Below, one piece after another: positions 1 to 7,120 of a DNA stretch of 10,846 nt. The stretch lies in NCBI GenBank assembly GCA_964514665.1, contig CAZESH010000137.1:1-10846 (forward strand), written 5' to 3'. Below the pieces are notes generated by a model. It was not told the origin of the DNA, ran no database searches, and worked only from the letters and a program-made list of their open reading frames with translations. The stretch comes from CAZESH01 sp964514665. Lineage in GTDB: Bacteria; Bacillota; Bacilli; Paenibacillales; KCTC-25726. The stretch's first letter is position 1; every line of letters starts with the position of its first letter. The translations under genes were made by a program, and so were the position numbers.

Positions 1-319
1 CCTCTGACGAGGTATGAAGCATCCTTGTCAACGAATAAATGTCAGCACTATTTCCCCGGAAATGATCATTCGTCGGAAATACCGCCAATCCGAAACCTTT
101 CTGGCCAGTAAGCGGATGCATATTGCGATCATAAAAATCCCCTCTGCCGCTCTGCAGCTCCAGACTCATTTCCCGTTGGGCAATCGAACGGCGGACCAAA
201 TCGACATGTTTTGCGGAAAACCGTTCCGTTGCAGCTACCTGAATCCAGAATAAACGCATTATAATCACAAAAAAACAGCCGGATATGGCCAGCAGCAGAA
301 TAAACATTCTTCTCAACAC
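1..319 (-). CDS. Class B penicillin-binding protein, N-terminal fragment (cut by window edge)
   Basis: Only about 106 N-terminal residues are present; the gene runs off the left edge. The predicted start is GTG at 319, nine bases after a clean AAGGAG (334-329). An internal ATG at 307 (residue 5) lies too far from that site. Residues about 6-24 form one hydrophobic membrane segment (FILLLAISGCFFVIIMRLF), so the protein should be a bitopic membrane protein with its bulk outside. It is followed by IQVA (26-29) and then SGRGDFYDRNMHPL (57-70). This matches the R-G-x-I-Y-D-R-N-x-x-x-L signature that opens the N-terminal domain of class B PBPs (FtsI, SpoVD and PBP2 types), the transpeptidases that crosslink peptidoglycan. 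The transpeptidase domain with its SxxK motif lies outside the window, so the subtype (division, sporulation or elongation) cannot be decided. Family call fairly sure; no gene symbol is justified. Confidence 0.78.
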   Translation of the reverse strand, partial: MLRRMFILLLAISGCFFVIIMRLFWIQVAATERFSAKHVDLVRRSIAQREMSLELQSGRGDFYDRNMHPLTGQKGFGLAVFPTNDHFRGNSADIYSLTRMLHTSSE

Positions 320-334
320 GTGGAGGCACTCCTT

Positions 335-352
335 AATGGGGATATCCCCATT
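335..352. repeat. 18-bp perfect palindrome next to the PBP ribosome site
   Basis: AATGGGGATATCCCCATT is a perfect palindrome that directly abuts the AAGGAG of the PBP gene. As RNA it could fold into a 7-bp stem with an AUAU loop immediately 5' of the Shine-Dalgarno sequence. As DNA it could be an operator for a dimeric repressor. Neither role is shown by the sequence alone. I see no convincing -35/-10 pair between it and the terminator at 393-414. Confidence 0.55.
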
Positions 353-392
353 ATTTACAGTTTGCCCCTTCATCAAACGCGCATTATTTTAT

Positions 393-414
393 AAAAAAAA
401 CTGCCCGAAGGCAG
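393..414 (-). terminator. Intrinsic terminator, minus strand
   Basis: Read on the minus strand, CTGCC-TTCG-GGCAG is a 5-bp GC-rich stem closed by a stable UUCG tetraloop, followed by eight U residues (400-393). No gene is recognised between it and the SCO stop codon almost 490 bases upstream. It either ends long read-through from that gene or belongs to the inverted-repeat element at 421-714, whose left edge abuts it. It also isolates the PBP gene from upstream transcription. Confidence 0.75.
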
Positions 415-420
415 CTTTAA

Positions 421-714
421 CCTGTAGACAAAGTTTGTTTTACGTTCGGGTTTATATTTCAGACGTTCGAAAGAGGGATTTCTATTCCCTAGATCGACTG
501 CTTTTCGGCAAGGATGCATAGAATGTCCAGTCCAGACCTGACAGACCAAGATTCATCGCAGCAAATGCTTAAAGCGAAGATCTCCGACTTTCATGGTTCT
601 AGGTCTCTCAGGTCCTCCCTTTAGCAACGAAAAACAGACTCACTATGGAACAGAAATCCCTCTCCGACTGTTAGAAATGAATATAAACACCTTCACTCTG
701 GCTTTGTCTTCAAT
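421..714. repeat. Large imperfect inverted repeat, possible decayed MITE-like element
   Basis: The left arm (about 421-557) matches the reverse complement of the right arm (about 592-714) over most of its length, with gaps. The strongest block is AGAGGGATTTCTATTCC at 472-488 against 647-663 (16 of 17 bases). Other matched blocks are AGACAAAG at the outer ends, GTTTATATT inside those, a CTG-TTTTCG block, and GGTCTSTCAGGTC near the centre (535-548 against 601-614). The right arm lacks about 17 bases present in the left arm. Only about 34 bases separate the arms. There is no transposase frame inside and I could not establish a target-site duplication. The layout fits a non-autonomous palindromic element, or two diverged outward-facing copies of an interspersed repeat. 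The alignment was made by eye. Confidence 0.6.
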
Positions 715-899
715 CTAGCGTATCCTTATAACGAACTTAGCCGACATTATTTCGCAACAAATGGAGCATATTTATAATGAGTGCGCCATTATTTTCTTTC
801 ACCCAATTTTCTGGTATTGGTCAGACTAAGATTACAGGAACGGTTTGCAGGTAGAGCAGTACGATTTGCGAGAGCCGACTCGGGACCGGCATGTTTCAA

Positions 900-1550
900 T
901 CACATCATTTTTTGTGAAAAGTAGGCGATTCCTTTTGCCCATTGATTAATCGAAGCGGCATCGTTTTGGGGAAATCCGACGTAACGCTCCTCGCCCTTTT
1001 TATCAATAAAATACATATTGGCGCTGTGCGACACATCGCCGTCGGGATTGGGAATGACCTCAATGCCGTAATCCTTCCAAACCTGCTGCAGCTCTTTCTT
1101 GGTTCCGGTTACGAAATGCCAATTGGCCAGCTTCTGCAGGCCGTGGGACTTGGAAAAGTCCAGCACATCCTGACGGGAAGCATGATATTCATTGACATTG
1201 ACCGCAATAAACTCGACCTGCTTTTGCTTGTCTCCCAGCTGCTTGTCGGCGGCAATCGATTCTTGGGATACGATCGGGCAAATATCGGTGCAGACAGGAT
1301 CCATAAATTGCAAAATGACGATCTTCCCTTTAAGGTCGCTCATCGAGATTTGCTTGCCGTTTTGATCGGCGAGGGTAAAATCCGGCGCGGGCTTCGGACT
1401 TTGCATATCGCTCAGAAATATGCTGCGGCGTATTTCCTTTTCTTTATTTTGCTGGTTATGGTCATACATTTCAAAGGCTGTAACGGAAACCGCCACGATG
1501 GCGGCGATGACCAAAAAAACACTCCACTTTCGCATGGAGAAACGCGGCAT
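900..1550 (-). CDS. SCO1/SenC/PrrC family protein (copper chaperone or thiol-disulfide reductase)
   Basis: This 216-residue protein has an N-terminal membrane anchor (residues about 9-26, no lipobox cysteine seen) and an extracytoplasmic thioredoxin-fold domain. Residues 55-84 (APDFTLADQNGK through FMDPVC) are the typical entry to the fold. The SCO signature CxxxCP is at Cys87-Cys91-Pro92 and the third copper ligand is probably His175 in HSANMYFID. In this family these three residues bind copper and serve Cu-A assembly of cytochrome c oxidase, though some members act as thiol reductases. All three are intact here. The start is ATG with AGGAGG eight bases upstream. Upstream lies the thiamine-operon terminator, so it probably has its own promoter in about 1565-1700, which I could not place. 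No cytochrome oxidase gene is nearby, so the copper role rests on family knowledge. Confidence 0.9.
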   Translation of the reverse strand: MPRFSMRKWSVFLVIAAIVAVSVTAFEMYDHNQQNKEKEIRRSIFLSDMQSPKPAPDFTLADQNGKQISMSDLKGKIVILQFMDPVCTDICPIVSQESIAADKQLGDKQKQVEFIAVNVNEYHASRQDVLDFSKSHGLQKLANWHFVTGTKKELQQVWKDYGIEVIPNPDGDVSHSANMYFIDKKGEERYVGFPQNDAASINQWAKGIAYFSQKMM

Positions 1551-1719
1551 GACAGCACCCTCCTACCATAATTTTCATTATTTTGCTTCAGTTTGAATTA
1601 TGTCATAGAGGCGATTATTTTTCAGTGACCAAATTGTGAACGAAAATTAACCCGTTAAAGTAAAATCTGGACCTGATATATAATGACATAAAAAAATCCG
1701 GCCCGAATACTAGGAAAAT

Positions 1720-1753
1720 AAAAAAAAGAGCCTGCGGACAGCATCCGCAGCTC
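1720..1753 (-). terminator. Intrinsic terminator of the thiamine operon
   Basis: On the minus strand the arm GAGCTGCGGA (1753-1744) pairs with TCCGCAGGCTC (1738-1728), with one bulged base and the loop TGCTG. A run of eight U then AUUUU follows. It starts about 100 bases after the thiE stop codon. A second, weaker stem followed by seven U (about 1691-1708, minus) comes right after it and may act as a backup. Neither has a T run on the plus strand. Confidence 0.88.
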
Positions 1754-1851
1754 AAGTAAGGATCACTTTCAAAAAAAAGGGGGGTCATGAGTACAGTATA
1801 AGGGGCAAAGGTAAAATGAATATGAACACGGTGTAAACATTTCGTTAAATG

Positions 1852-2520
1852 TTATCTGCCGCCTTCACTTACTTCGTTCAGGAGCAGCCCTGCCGCCGCT
1901 CGGGGCACGGACGACTCGCTGATGGCGGAAATCACGGCGATCCCGTCAGCTCCGCAAACCATCACGGGCCGCGCCTTTCCAGGGGCGATTCCACCGATGC
2001 CGACGATAGGCAGGCCGATGCCGGCCGCACGCATTTGCTGAATCACTGACGGCCCCTTGACCGCATGCGCATCTTGCTTTGTCCGGGTTGCATACATCGG
2101 ACCGACGCCCAAATAATTCGCCCCCTGCATGACGGCGATTTCCGCTTCCTCCACGTCATGCGCGGAGATTCCGATGATCCGGCCTTTCCCCAGCTTCTGC
2201 CGAACGGCAGGCAGGGACTGATCCTCCTGTCCGAGATGAATTCCGTCCGCATCCAGTTCCAGCGCCAAATCTACCTGATCGTTGACGATAAAAGGTATGG
2301 CATGCAGCCTGCAAATTTCCCGCAGCTCGCTTCCGAGACGAAGCCTTTCCATCCCTTGCAGCGAGCCCTCGCCTTTCTCGCGATACTGAAAGGCGGTAAT
2401 GCCCCCGTCAATCGCTTCGCGCAGTACCTCGACCGGGTTTTTGCGGCAGTTCGTGCTGCCCATCACCAAATATAGCTTAAGCATCTTGCGGACATCGCCG
2501 CGTTCAATCGCATGCTTCAC
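1852..2520 (-). CDS. thiE: Thiamine phosphate synthase
   Basis: ThiE joins HMP-PP and the thiazole carboxy-phosphate to give thiamine phosphate in the cytoplasm. The 222-residue TIM-barrel protein has the family's diagnostic residues: FQYREKG (44-50), VND (79-81), GIHLGQED (93-100), GISAHD (117-122), the pyrophosphate-binding TRTK (145-148), and the phosphate loop GIGGI (174-178) plus ADGIAVISAI (191-200). The TRTK motif separates it from the TenI paralogue in the same operon. The start is GTG at 2520, eight bases after AGGAG, in a GTGA overlap with the thiD stop codon. A downstream ATG (residue 13) is possible but lacks a comparable ribosome site. It is the last gene of the operon. A 7-bp inverted repeat (1836-1853) overlaps its stop codon, and the main terminator is at 1720-1753. 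Confidence 0.95.
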   Translation of the reverse strand: MKHAIERGDVRKMLKLYLVMGSTNCRKNPVEVLREAIDGGITAFQYREKGEGSLQGMERLRLGSELREICRLHAIPFIVNDQVDLALELDADGIHLGQEDQSLPAVRQKLGKGRIIGISAHDVEEAEIAVMQGANYLGVGPMYATRTKQDAHAVKGPSVIQQMRAAGIGLPIVGIGGIAPGKARPVMVCGADGIAVISAISESSVPRAAAGLLLNEVSEGGR

Positions 2521-3338
2521 GATTCCGCTCCTTTTTTAAGCATTCTGTTCCGATAAGCCCAATGATTCGTCGGGCCGATGCCGTTTCCGATCGCGATTGC
2601 ATCCTCGATTGCCGCCTGGATGAAGGCTTTGGCGGTGTGCACCGCTTCCCCCATTGCTTTGCCCTTGGCCAGCTCCGCCGTCAAGGCGGCGGCAAAGGTG
2701 CAGCCGGTGCCGTGTGTGTGCTTCGTGTCGATTCTCCGGCCCGCCAGCTCATAAAAATTTCGGCCATCGAACCACAAATCGATCGACTGCTCTAAATTCC
2801 AGGCATGGCCGCCTTTCAGAATCACATTGCGCGCCCCCATGCCGCAGAGGATGCGGGCGGCTTCCCTCTGTTGCCGCTCCGTTCGAATCTCCAGCCCGGT
2901 CAGCGCTTCAGCCTCCGGGATATTGGGCGTAACCGCTTCGGCAAGCGGAAAAAGCTGCTTTTTCAATGTTTCCAGCGCTTCATCCGCAAGCAGCGCCGAT
3001 CCGTCCTTGGCGAGCATGACGGGATCGACCACTACATGATTCGATTGTAAGCGCCGGATGCTTCGGGCCACAGCGGCGACCATATCCCCGTTTAGCAGCA
3101 TCCCGGTTTTGAGCGCATCCGGGGGCAAATCGCTGCCGACCGACTCCAGCTGCCGTTCGACAGCGTCCGCCGTGATCGCAAAAACGGCCTGAACACCCAG
3201 CGTATTCTGAGCAGTGACCGCCGTCACGGCACTCATTCCGTAAACGCCCAGCTCCTGAAACGTCTTGAGATCCGCCTGAATGCCCGCCCCCCCTCCGCTG
3301 TCGGAGCCGGCAATGGTCAAAGCCCTGCAGACCTTCAA
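2517..3338 (-). CDS. thiD: Hydroxymethylpyrimidine/phosphomethylpyrimidine kinase
   Basis: ThiD phosphorylates HMP and HMP-P to HMP-PP, the pyrimidine substrate of ThiE. The 273 residues match the ribokinase-fold ThiD family in length. Visible motifs are AGSDSGGGAGIQADLKTF (10-27), Gln44 in TAQNT (a substrate-pyrimidine ligand in the E. coli enzyme), VVDPVM (103-108), TPNIPEAEALTG (137-148), and the anion-hole/catalytic GTGCTFAAA (210-218). The C-terminal GNGIGPTNHW (251-260) is also typical of ThiD. The start is an unusual TTG at 3338, supported by GGGAGG seven bases upstream; the family's usual N-terminus begins within a few residues of it. It lies 23 bases after thiF and overlaps thiE by four bases. 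A pyridoxal-kinase-like ThiD paralogue is an alternative, but its place in the operon argues for ThiD. Confidence 0.95.
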   Translation of the reverse strand: MKVCRALTIAGSDSGGGAGIQADLKTFQELGVYGMSAVTAVTAQNTLGVQAVFAITADAVERQLESVGSDLPPDALKTGMLLNGDMVAAVARSIRRLQSNHVVVDPVMLAKDGSALLADEALETLKKQLFPLAEAVTPNIPEAEALTGLEIRTERQQREAARILCGMGARNVILKGGHAWNLEQSIDLWFDGRNFYELAGRRIDTKHTHGTGCTFAAALTAELAKGKAMGEAVHTAKAFIQAAIEDAIAIGNGIGPTNHWAYRNRMLKKGAES

Positions 3339-3361
3339 AGTGATTCCTCCCCTGTTTACAA

Positions 3362-4384
3362 TTATCCCAACAACCGGTGATACAGGCTTTTCGCCGAGGA
3401 TACGTCCTTCGTACCGTGAATCAGCACACGTCCGTCCGCAAACACGACGATCCTCCTGTCCTCTGCATGGAAAGACAGCAAAAACGGATTCTGCTCCACT
3501 TGATAACCGGCCGCGCTCAGCGCTTCACCCAGTTCGGGCAAATTCCGCGCTTGCGCGGCGGAGGGACGTATCTGTACCGAGTCACGGCCGCATAGCACCG
3601 CCGCTTTCGGATGATTGGCAGCCGTCAGATAGGGGTATGTGCGATGCGTTCCGCAGGAAGGACAGCTTTGTCTTTTCAATTCCATCACATCGACGGCTGT
3701 CTGCCGATTTTGCCACAGATCGAAGGACAGCAGCTTTCCCCGAAGCGATGCCCGGTCGCCGACCATCAGTTTGAGCGCTTCGGCGCTTTGCTGGGCGGCG
3801 ACCGTCTGTACGACGGGACCGACGATGCCCGCAGTATCGCAGGTCATCCCTCCCAGCGGTACGGTTTCCAGCAGACAGCCGAGGCAGGGCGTTTCGCCCG
3901 GAATGATCGTAAACGTGATGCCGTAGCTGGCCACGCAAGCCCCGTAAATCCAAGGAATGCCCTGCTGCTGGGAAAAATCGTTGATCAGCATGCGCGTATC
4001 GAAATTGTCCGTTGCATCGATGATCAGATCGGCATCGCGGCCTGCCTCGCGGATGTTCGCCGTGGTAAGATCGCTTACCCGCGCATCGACAACAGTCTGC
4101 GAATTGATCTGCTTTAATCTGCGGCAGGCGGCAATCGCCTTAGGCAATTTCTGTGCTGCATCCTCTTCGCCATATAATTGCTGCCGCTGAAGATTGCTCC
4201 ACTCGACATAATCGCGGTCGACGATCGTCAGCCGGCCGATGCCGGCGCGCACGAGCGATTCGGCGTTGGCCGTGCCGAGAGCGCCCGCGCCGACAATCAG
4301 CACATGGCTTGCGGCAATGCGGCGCTGTCCTTCGACGCCGATGCCGGCGAACAATTCCTGCCTGGAATACCTTCCGTCGTTCAA
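3362..4384 (-). CDS. thiF: ThiS adenylyltransferase (E1-like ThiF/MoeB/HesA family)
   Basis: ThiF adenylates the C-terminal glycine of ThiS with ATP and takes part in its conversion to the thiocarboxylate, the sulfur source for the thiazole ring. The 340-residue protein has the E1 nucleotide loop GAGALG (32-37), VDRD (55-58), the NLQRQ adenylation segment (64-68) and DATDNF (123-128). It has zinc-binding pairs CLGC (167-170) and CPSC (241-244), and a TCDTAG motif whose Cys182 corresponds to the cysteine that forms an acyl-disulfide with ThiS in E. coli. About 80 extra residues (262-340) after the zinc domain make it longer than E. coli ThiF but about the length of Bacillus ThiF. The start is TTG at 4384 in a TTGA overlap with the thiG stop codon; its ribosome site is weak, suggesting translational coupling. 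MoeB activity toward MoaD cannot be excluded, but the neighbours favour ThiS. Confidence 0.92.
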   Translation of the reverse strand: MNDGRYSRQELFAGIGVEGQRRIAASHVLIVGAGALGTANAESLVRAGIGRLTIVDRDYVEWSNLQRQQLYGEEDAAQKLPKAIAACRRLKQINSQTVVDARVSDLTTANIREAGRDADLIIDATDNFDTRMLINDFSQQQGIPWIYGACVASYGITFTIIPGETPCLGCLLETVPLGGMTCDTAGIVGPVVQTVAAQQSAEALKLMVGDRASLRGKLLSFDLWQNRQTAVDVMELKRQSCPSCGTHRTYPYLTAANHPKAAVLCGRDSVQIRPSAAQARNLPELGEALSAAGYQVEQNPFLLSFHAEDRRIVVFADGRVLIHGTKDVSSAKSLYHRLLG

Positions 4385-5148
4385 ACCCGGCTCATCCCTT
4401 CGTTCGGACTGCTGGCAGCCGCATAGCGCTTCGCGGGAATTCGTCCCGCCTCAAAGCCGAGCCGCCCCGCTTCGATTGCCAGTTTCATAGCCAATGCCAT
4501 CTTGACCGGATCCTTCGCTCCCGATACGGCGGAATTCAGCAGCACGCCGTCCGCTCCCAGCTCCATCGCTTGGGCGGCGTCCGCAGGCGAGCCGATGCCG
4601 GCGTCGACAATGACCGGAATGCGCGCCTGCTCAATAATCAGGCCGAGATTAAGCGGATTGACGATGCCCTGCCCCGATCCGATCGGCGAAGCACCCGGCA
4701 TGACGGCGTGCACGCCCAGTTCTTCCAGCCGTTTGGCTAAAATTACGTCGTCCGAGATGTAAGCCAGAACAATGAAGCCTTCTTCCAGCAGCAGCTCCGA
4801 GGCTTTCATCGTTTCGATCGGATCGGGCAGGAGCGTGCGTTCGTCGCCGATCACCTCCACCTTGACCATGTCGCACAACCCCGAGGCTTTGGCCAATTTG
4901 GCGATGCGCACTGCTTCCTCAGCCGTTTTTGCGCCTGCCGTGTTGGGCAGCAGCTTGTATTTGCCGATATCCAGCAGCTCCAGAAAATTCGGCTGATTCG
5001 CTGCAAAAATATTCATCCTCCTTACCGCAAAAGTCAGAATCTGAGCTTCTGAAACTTCCACGGCACGCTTTTGCATCTGAAAATCGGAAAACTTGCCCGT
5101 TCCCAATAGCAGTCTGGATTGAAATTCATGCGGACCTATTCTCAGCAT
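4381..5148 (-). CDS. thiG: Thiazole synthase
   Basis: ThiG condenses 1-deoxy-xylulose 5-phosphate, dehydroglycine and ThiS-thiocarboxylate to thiazole phosphate. The 255 residues form the usual TIM barrel: LLLGTGKF (13-20), LPNTAGAKTAEEAVRIA (67-83), VKVEVIGD (95-102) with Lys96 as the expected Schiff-base lysine, LPDPIETMKA (107-116), VMPGASPIGSGQG (149-161), and the phosphate region VDAGIGSPADAAQAMELGAD (181-200) followed by GVLLNSAVSGA (201-211). All key residues are intact. The start is ATG at 5148. Its Shine-Dalgarno sequence (GGAGG) lies inside the last glycine codons of thiS, whose stop codon is only three bases upstream, so the two partner proteins are tightly coupled. It overlaps thiF by four bases. 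Confidence 0.96.
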   Translation of the reverse strand: MLRIGPHEFQSRLLLGTGKFSDFQMQKRAVEVSEAQILTFAVRRMNIFAANQPNFLELLDIGKYKLLPNTAGAKTAEEAVRIAKLAKASGLCDMVKVEVIGDERTLLPDPIETMKASELLLEEGFIVLAYISDDVILAKRLEELGVHAVMPGASPIGSGQGIVNPLNLGLIIEQARIPVIVDAGIGSPADAAQAMELGADGVLLNSAVSGAKDPVKMALAMKLAIEAGRLGFEAGRIPAKRYAAASSPNEGMSRV

Positions 5149-5151
5149 TGC

Positions 5152-5355
5152 TTAACCCCCTCCCACAAAATGAACAATCTCGATCCGGTCCCCGGCTGCC
5201 AATTGCACGCCGCTGTAATCGTTTTTTTGCAAAATCCGCAGGTTATGCTCGACCACGGCGATTTTGCGGTCCAAGCCGAAATGCACCAGAAGTTCCGCAA
5301 CCGTTGCACATGCTGCGGGCACCTGCACCGTTTCTCCGTTGACGATCAGTTCCAC
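5152..5355 (-). CDS. thiS: Sulfur carrier protein ThiS
   Basis: This small ubiquitin-like (beta-grasp) protein of 67 residues carries sulfur as a C-terminal thiocarboxylate to ThiG. It begins MELIVNGETVQVP, has the central AVVEHNLRIL strand (33-42) and ends IEIVHFVGGG. The terminal Gly-Gly that ThiF adenylates is present, and the ending resembles Bacillus ThiS. The start is GTG at 5355, overlapping the 3' end of thiO by ten bases. The ribosome site before it is poor (a GAGGG more than ten bases upstream), so coupling to thiO is likely. The gene lies between its oxidase and synthase partners, with thiF two genes downstream. Confidence 0.95.
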   Translation of the reverse strand: MELIVNGETVQVPAACATVAELLVHFGLDRKIAVVEHNLRILQKNDYSGVQLAAGDRIEIVHFVGGG

Positions 5356-6503
5356 TGCACGGCACCCGCTTCCCTCGGCGCCGACATTCCTCGATCGAGC
5401 GCGAACGCCTCGATCCCCAGCTGCCGGGCGGAGGCTCCATTCGCCAAATCGGCAACCAAAGCGCCCGTAACCGGACTGAGCAGAATGCCGTTGCGAAAAT
5501 GACCGGCGGCCACGATCAGTCCCTTGATCGCGGGATGCTCGCCGAGAAAAGGCAATCCGTCATCCGTCTGCGGACGCAGGCCGGCCCATGCGCTTTCCCA
5601 TTCGGCATGGACAATATCGGGCAAGATCTCGCTCGCACGTTTCAATAAAGTGGCGATGCCGCCGGCGCTGACTTTTTTGTCAAAGCTCCGTTCCACCATC
5701 GTGGCCCCGATCACAAGCCGTCCCCCGCTTTTCGGAACCAGGTAGCAGCCTTCGGCAAACACCGTTGCCTGCAGCAGCCGAACCGGACTTATAACCGACA
5801 GGCATTCGCCTTTGACGGGATATATCGGCAGGTTGACGCCGAGCGGCGCTAAAAGCTGGGCGCTCCACGCTCCCGCCGCGGCAATCACCGTCTCGCTGAC
5901 GTAGGTTTCCTCAGCCGTGCGAACGCCCTGAATCCGGCCGCCTTCGCGGATGATCCGCACATCCCCTGCGTACTCCGCTATGTCCGCACCCAATGCCGCC
6001 GCAGCGGACGCAAACGCCTTCGTAAGATCGGGCGCCGAAACTTGACCGTCCTGCGGAATATACATCGCCCCGACAACGGAATCGGCAAGTTTATCTTCCC
6101 GCTTTCTCGTTTCTTCGGCCGACAGCCATTCGCAGCCGTCGCCCGTTGTCCTCTGAATATGCGCTGCCTCTGCCTGCAAACGCTGTGCTTCGCGTTCGGA
6201 AAAAGCCGGCTTCAGCATGCCCCTGCCGACCAGTCCGATATCGATTCCGCTCAGCTCCTTCAGCTCCTGCGCGAGATCCGGAAAGCGGTCTCTGCTTTGT
6301 TTCGCCAGCGGATAAAGCGGACTGCTCTCCAGCCCCTCCGCCTGCACCGCGAGCATGCCCGCCGCCGCTCCCGACGATTGGCTTCCCGTCTTTTGCTGCT
6401 CCAGCACAACGACTCTGCGCTTGCTTTTGGCCATATGATAAGCTATCGAACAACCGATCACGCCACCGCCGATAATAACGGCGTCCACATGTTTCATAAT
6501 CAT
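5346..6503 (-). CDS. thiO: Glycine oxidase ThiO
   Basis: ThiO is an FAD amine oxidase that turns glycine and O2 into dehydroglycine (iminoglycine) and H2O2; the imine feeds ThiG. The 385-residue protein has the FAD-binding loop VIIGGGVIGCSIAYH (9-23), SSGAAAGML, the substrate-domain PVKGECLSV, and two arginines placed as in Bacillus ThiO: Arg310 in GLRPQT and Arg337 in GHFRNGILL. Their spacing equals that of the Bacillus carboxylate-binding pair Arg302/Arg329, and a tyrosine in CYLVP fits the third ligand. ATG at 6503 makes an ATGA overlap with the tenI stop codon. An in-frame ATG at 6497, ten bases after AAGGAG, would drop two residues and is about as plausible. Using ThiO rather than ThiH points to aerobic thiazole synthesis. 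Confidence 0.94.
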   Translation of the reverse strand: MIMKHVDAVIIGGGVIGCSIAYHMAKSKRRVVVLEQQKTGSQSSGAAAGMLAVQAEGLESSPLYPLAKQSRDRFPDLAQELKELSGIDIGLVGRGMLKPAFSEREAQRLQAEAAHIQRTTGDGCEWLSAEETRKREDKLADSVVGAMYIPQDGQVSAPDLTKAFASAAAALGADIAEYAGDVRIIREGGRIQGVRTAEETYVSETVIAAAGAWSAQLLAPLGVNLPIYPVKGECLSVISPVRLLQATVFAEGCYLVPKSGGRLVIGATMVERSFDKKVSAGGIATLLKRASEILPDIVHAEWESAWAGLRPQTDDGLPFLGEHPAIKGLIVAAGHFRNGILLSPVTGALVADLANGASARQLGIEAFALDRGMSAPREAGAVQWN

Positions 6504-7120
6504 CCTTCTCCTTTCTTTCGCAGCGCATCTCTGTATTGCGCTGCCCGGGCAGCCGCATCCTCCGCTTCCCAAATTCCGGAGATCACGGCGATGCCTGCCG
6601 CTCCCGCAGCTATTATTTCTCCCGCACGCTCCGGGGTGATTCCGCCTACGGCGATCACGGGAATCGTCAGCGAAGAGACAATCCGCGCCAATTCGCGCAA
6701 TCCGCGGCCGGGCGTTCCCGGCTTCGACGGCGAGGCATAAATATGGCCGTACATGACATAGTCGGCGCCCGCCCTTTCCGCCAATTCCGCTTCTGCAAGG
6801 GAATGTACGGATTTCCCGATACGAAGTCCGGGAAATCTCCGTTTAACCGCATCTGCAGGCAAACCCTCCGCACCCAAGTGAGCGCCTCCCGCATTCATCG
6901 TCCAAGCCGCATCGACCCGCTCGTTGACGGCGATTTTCGCCAGCGGCACGCCCGCCTCCGCCGCGGCCGAAATCCAGCGGCAAAGCTCGGCCGCACTGCG
7001 TGCTTTTTCACGAATATGAATCCAGCTTGCGGCATGCCGGATCTCTGCTGCGACACGGACGAATTCGTCCATGCCGCGGCTTCCCGATGAGATCACATGA
7101 AGCTCAAACGCTTCAGACAT
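6500..7120 (-). CDS. tenI: Thiazole tautomerase TenI (ThiE paralogue)
   Basis: TenI isomerises the ThiG product to the aromatic thiazole phosphate carboxylate used by ThiE. The 206-residue TIM barrel resembles ThiE: IHIREKA (34-40), VNERVD (65-70), IGKSVHSLAEAE (101-112), PVIAVGGITPE and GIAVISGI. It lacks the ThiE signature: the VND pair is NE, and the TRTK site reads SPSK. DYVMYGHIYAS (120-130) places His126 at the position of the catalytic histidine of Bacillus TenI. The start is ATG at 7120, overlapping the 3' end of thiC by eight bases; AAGAAGG lies only three bases before it. An ATG at 7138 with AGGA upstream is the alternative. The Bacillus protein begins at the homologous ELH, favouring 7120. 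Automated annotation often calls such genes a second thiamine phosphate synthase. Confidence 0.9.
   Translation of the reverse strand: MSEAFELHVISSGSRGMDEFVRVAAEIRHAASWIHIREKARSAAELCRWISAAAEAGVPLAKIAVNERVDAAWTMNAGGAHLGAEGLPADAVKRRFPGLRIGKSVHSLAEAELAERAGADYVMYGHIYASPSKPGTPGRGLRELARIVSSLTIPVIAVGGITPERAGEIIAAGAAGIAVISGIWEAEDAAARAAQYRDALRKKGEG

Larger units (their letters stand above)
320..899. other. Gene-poor stretch between the PBP and SCO genes
   Basis: No open frame here has both a ribosome site and a recognisable product; the short frames are ordinary chance frames. The stretch holds the palindrome at 335-352, the terminator at 393-414 and the imperfect inverted repeat at 421-714. I see nothing I can name in 715-899. 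No U-rich terminator directly follows the SCO stop codon at 900-902. Confidence 0.6.

Noticed and set aside
262..400. A defined -35/-10 promoter for the PBP gene
   Set aside because: TTGATG (376-371) has only a poor -10 (TAATGG) at 17 bases; not good enough to annotate.
14..521. Plus-strand frames at 14-253 and 285-521
   Set aside because: The first is antisense to the PBP fragment; the second runs through the palindrome, terminator and inverted repeat and has no recognisable product.
942..1571. 209-codon plus-strand frame opposite the SCO gene
   Set aside because: It is a shadow of a gene with an intact CxxxCP motif and strong ribosome site; the antisense product looks like nothing known.
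1787..1801. Five-codon plus-strand mini-frame ATG AGT ACA GTA TAA after a G-rich stretch
   Set aside because: The AAGGGGGG-like sequence before it is not a good ribosome site, it is on the opposite strand to all genes here, and nothing follows that it could regulate.
3280..4740. Several plus-strand frames of 95-195 codons opposite thiF and thiG
   Set aside because: All lie antisense to well-matched enzymes, have arginine- and proline-rich low-plausibility products and lack ribosome sites.
6504..6572. Longer start for thiO adding 23 residues
   Set aside because: The extension lies inside tenI, has no ribosome site and precedes the normal N-terminal FAD-binding strand; the ATGA overlap at 6503 fits better.
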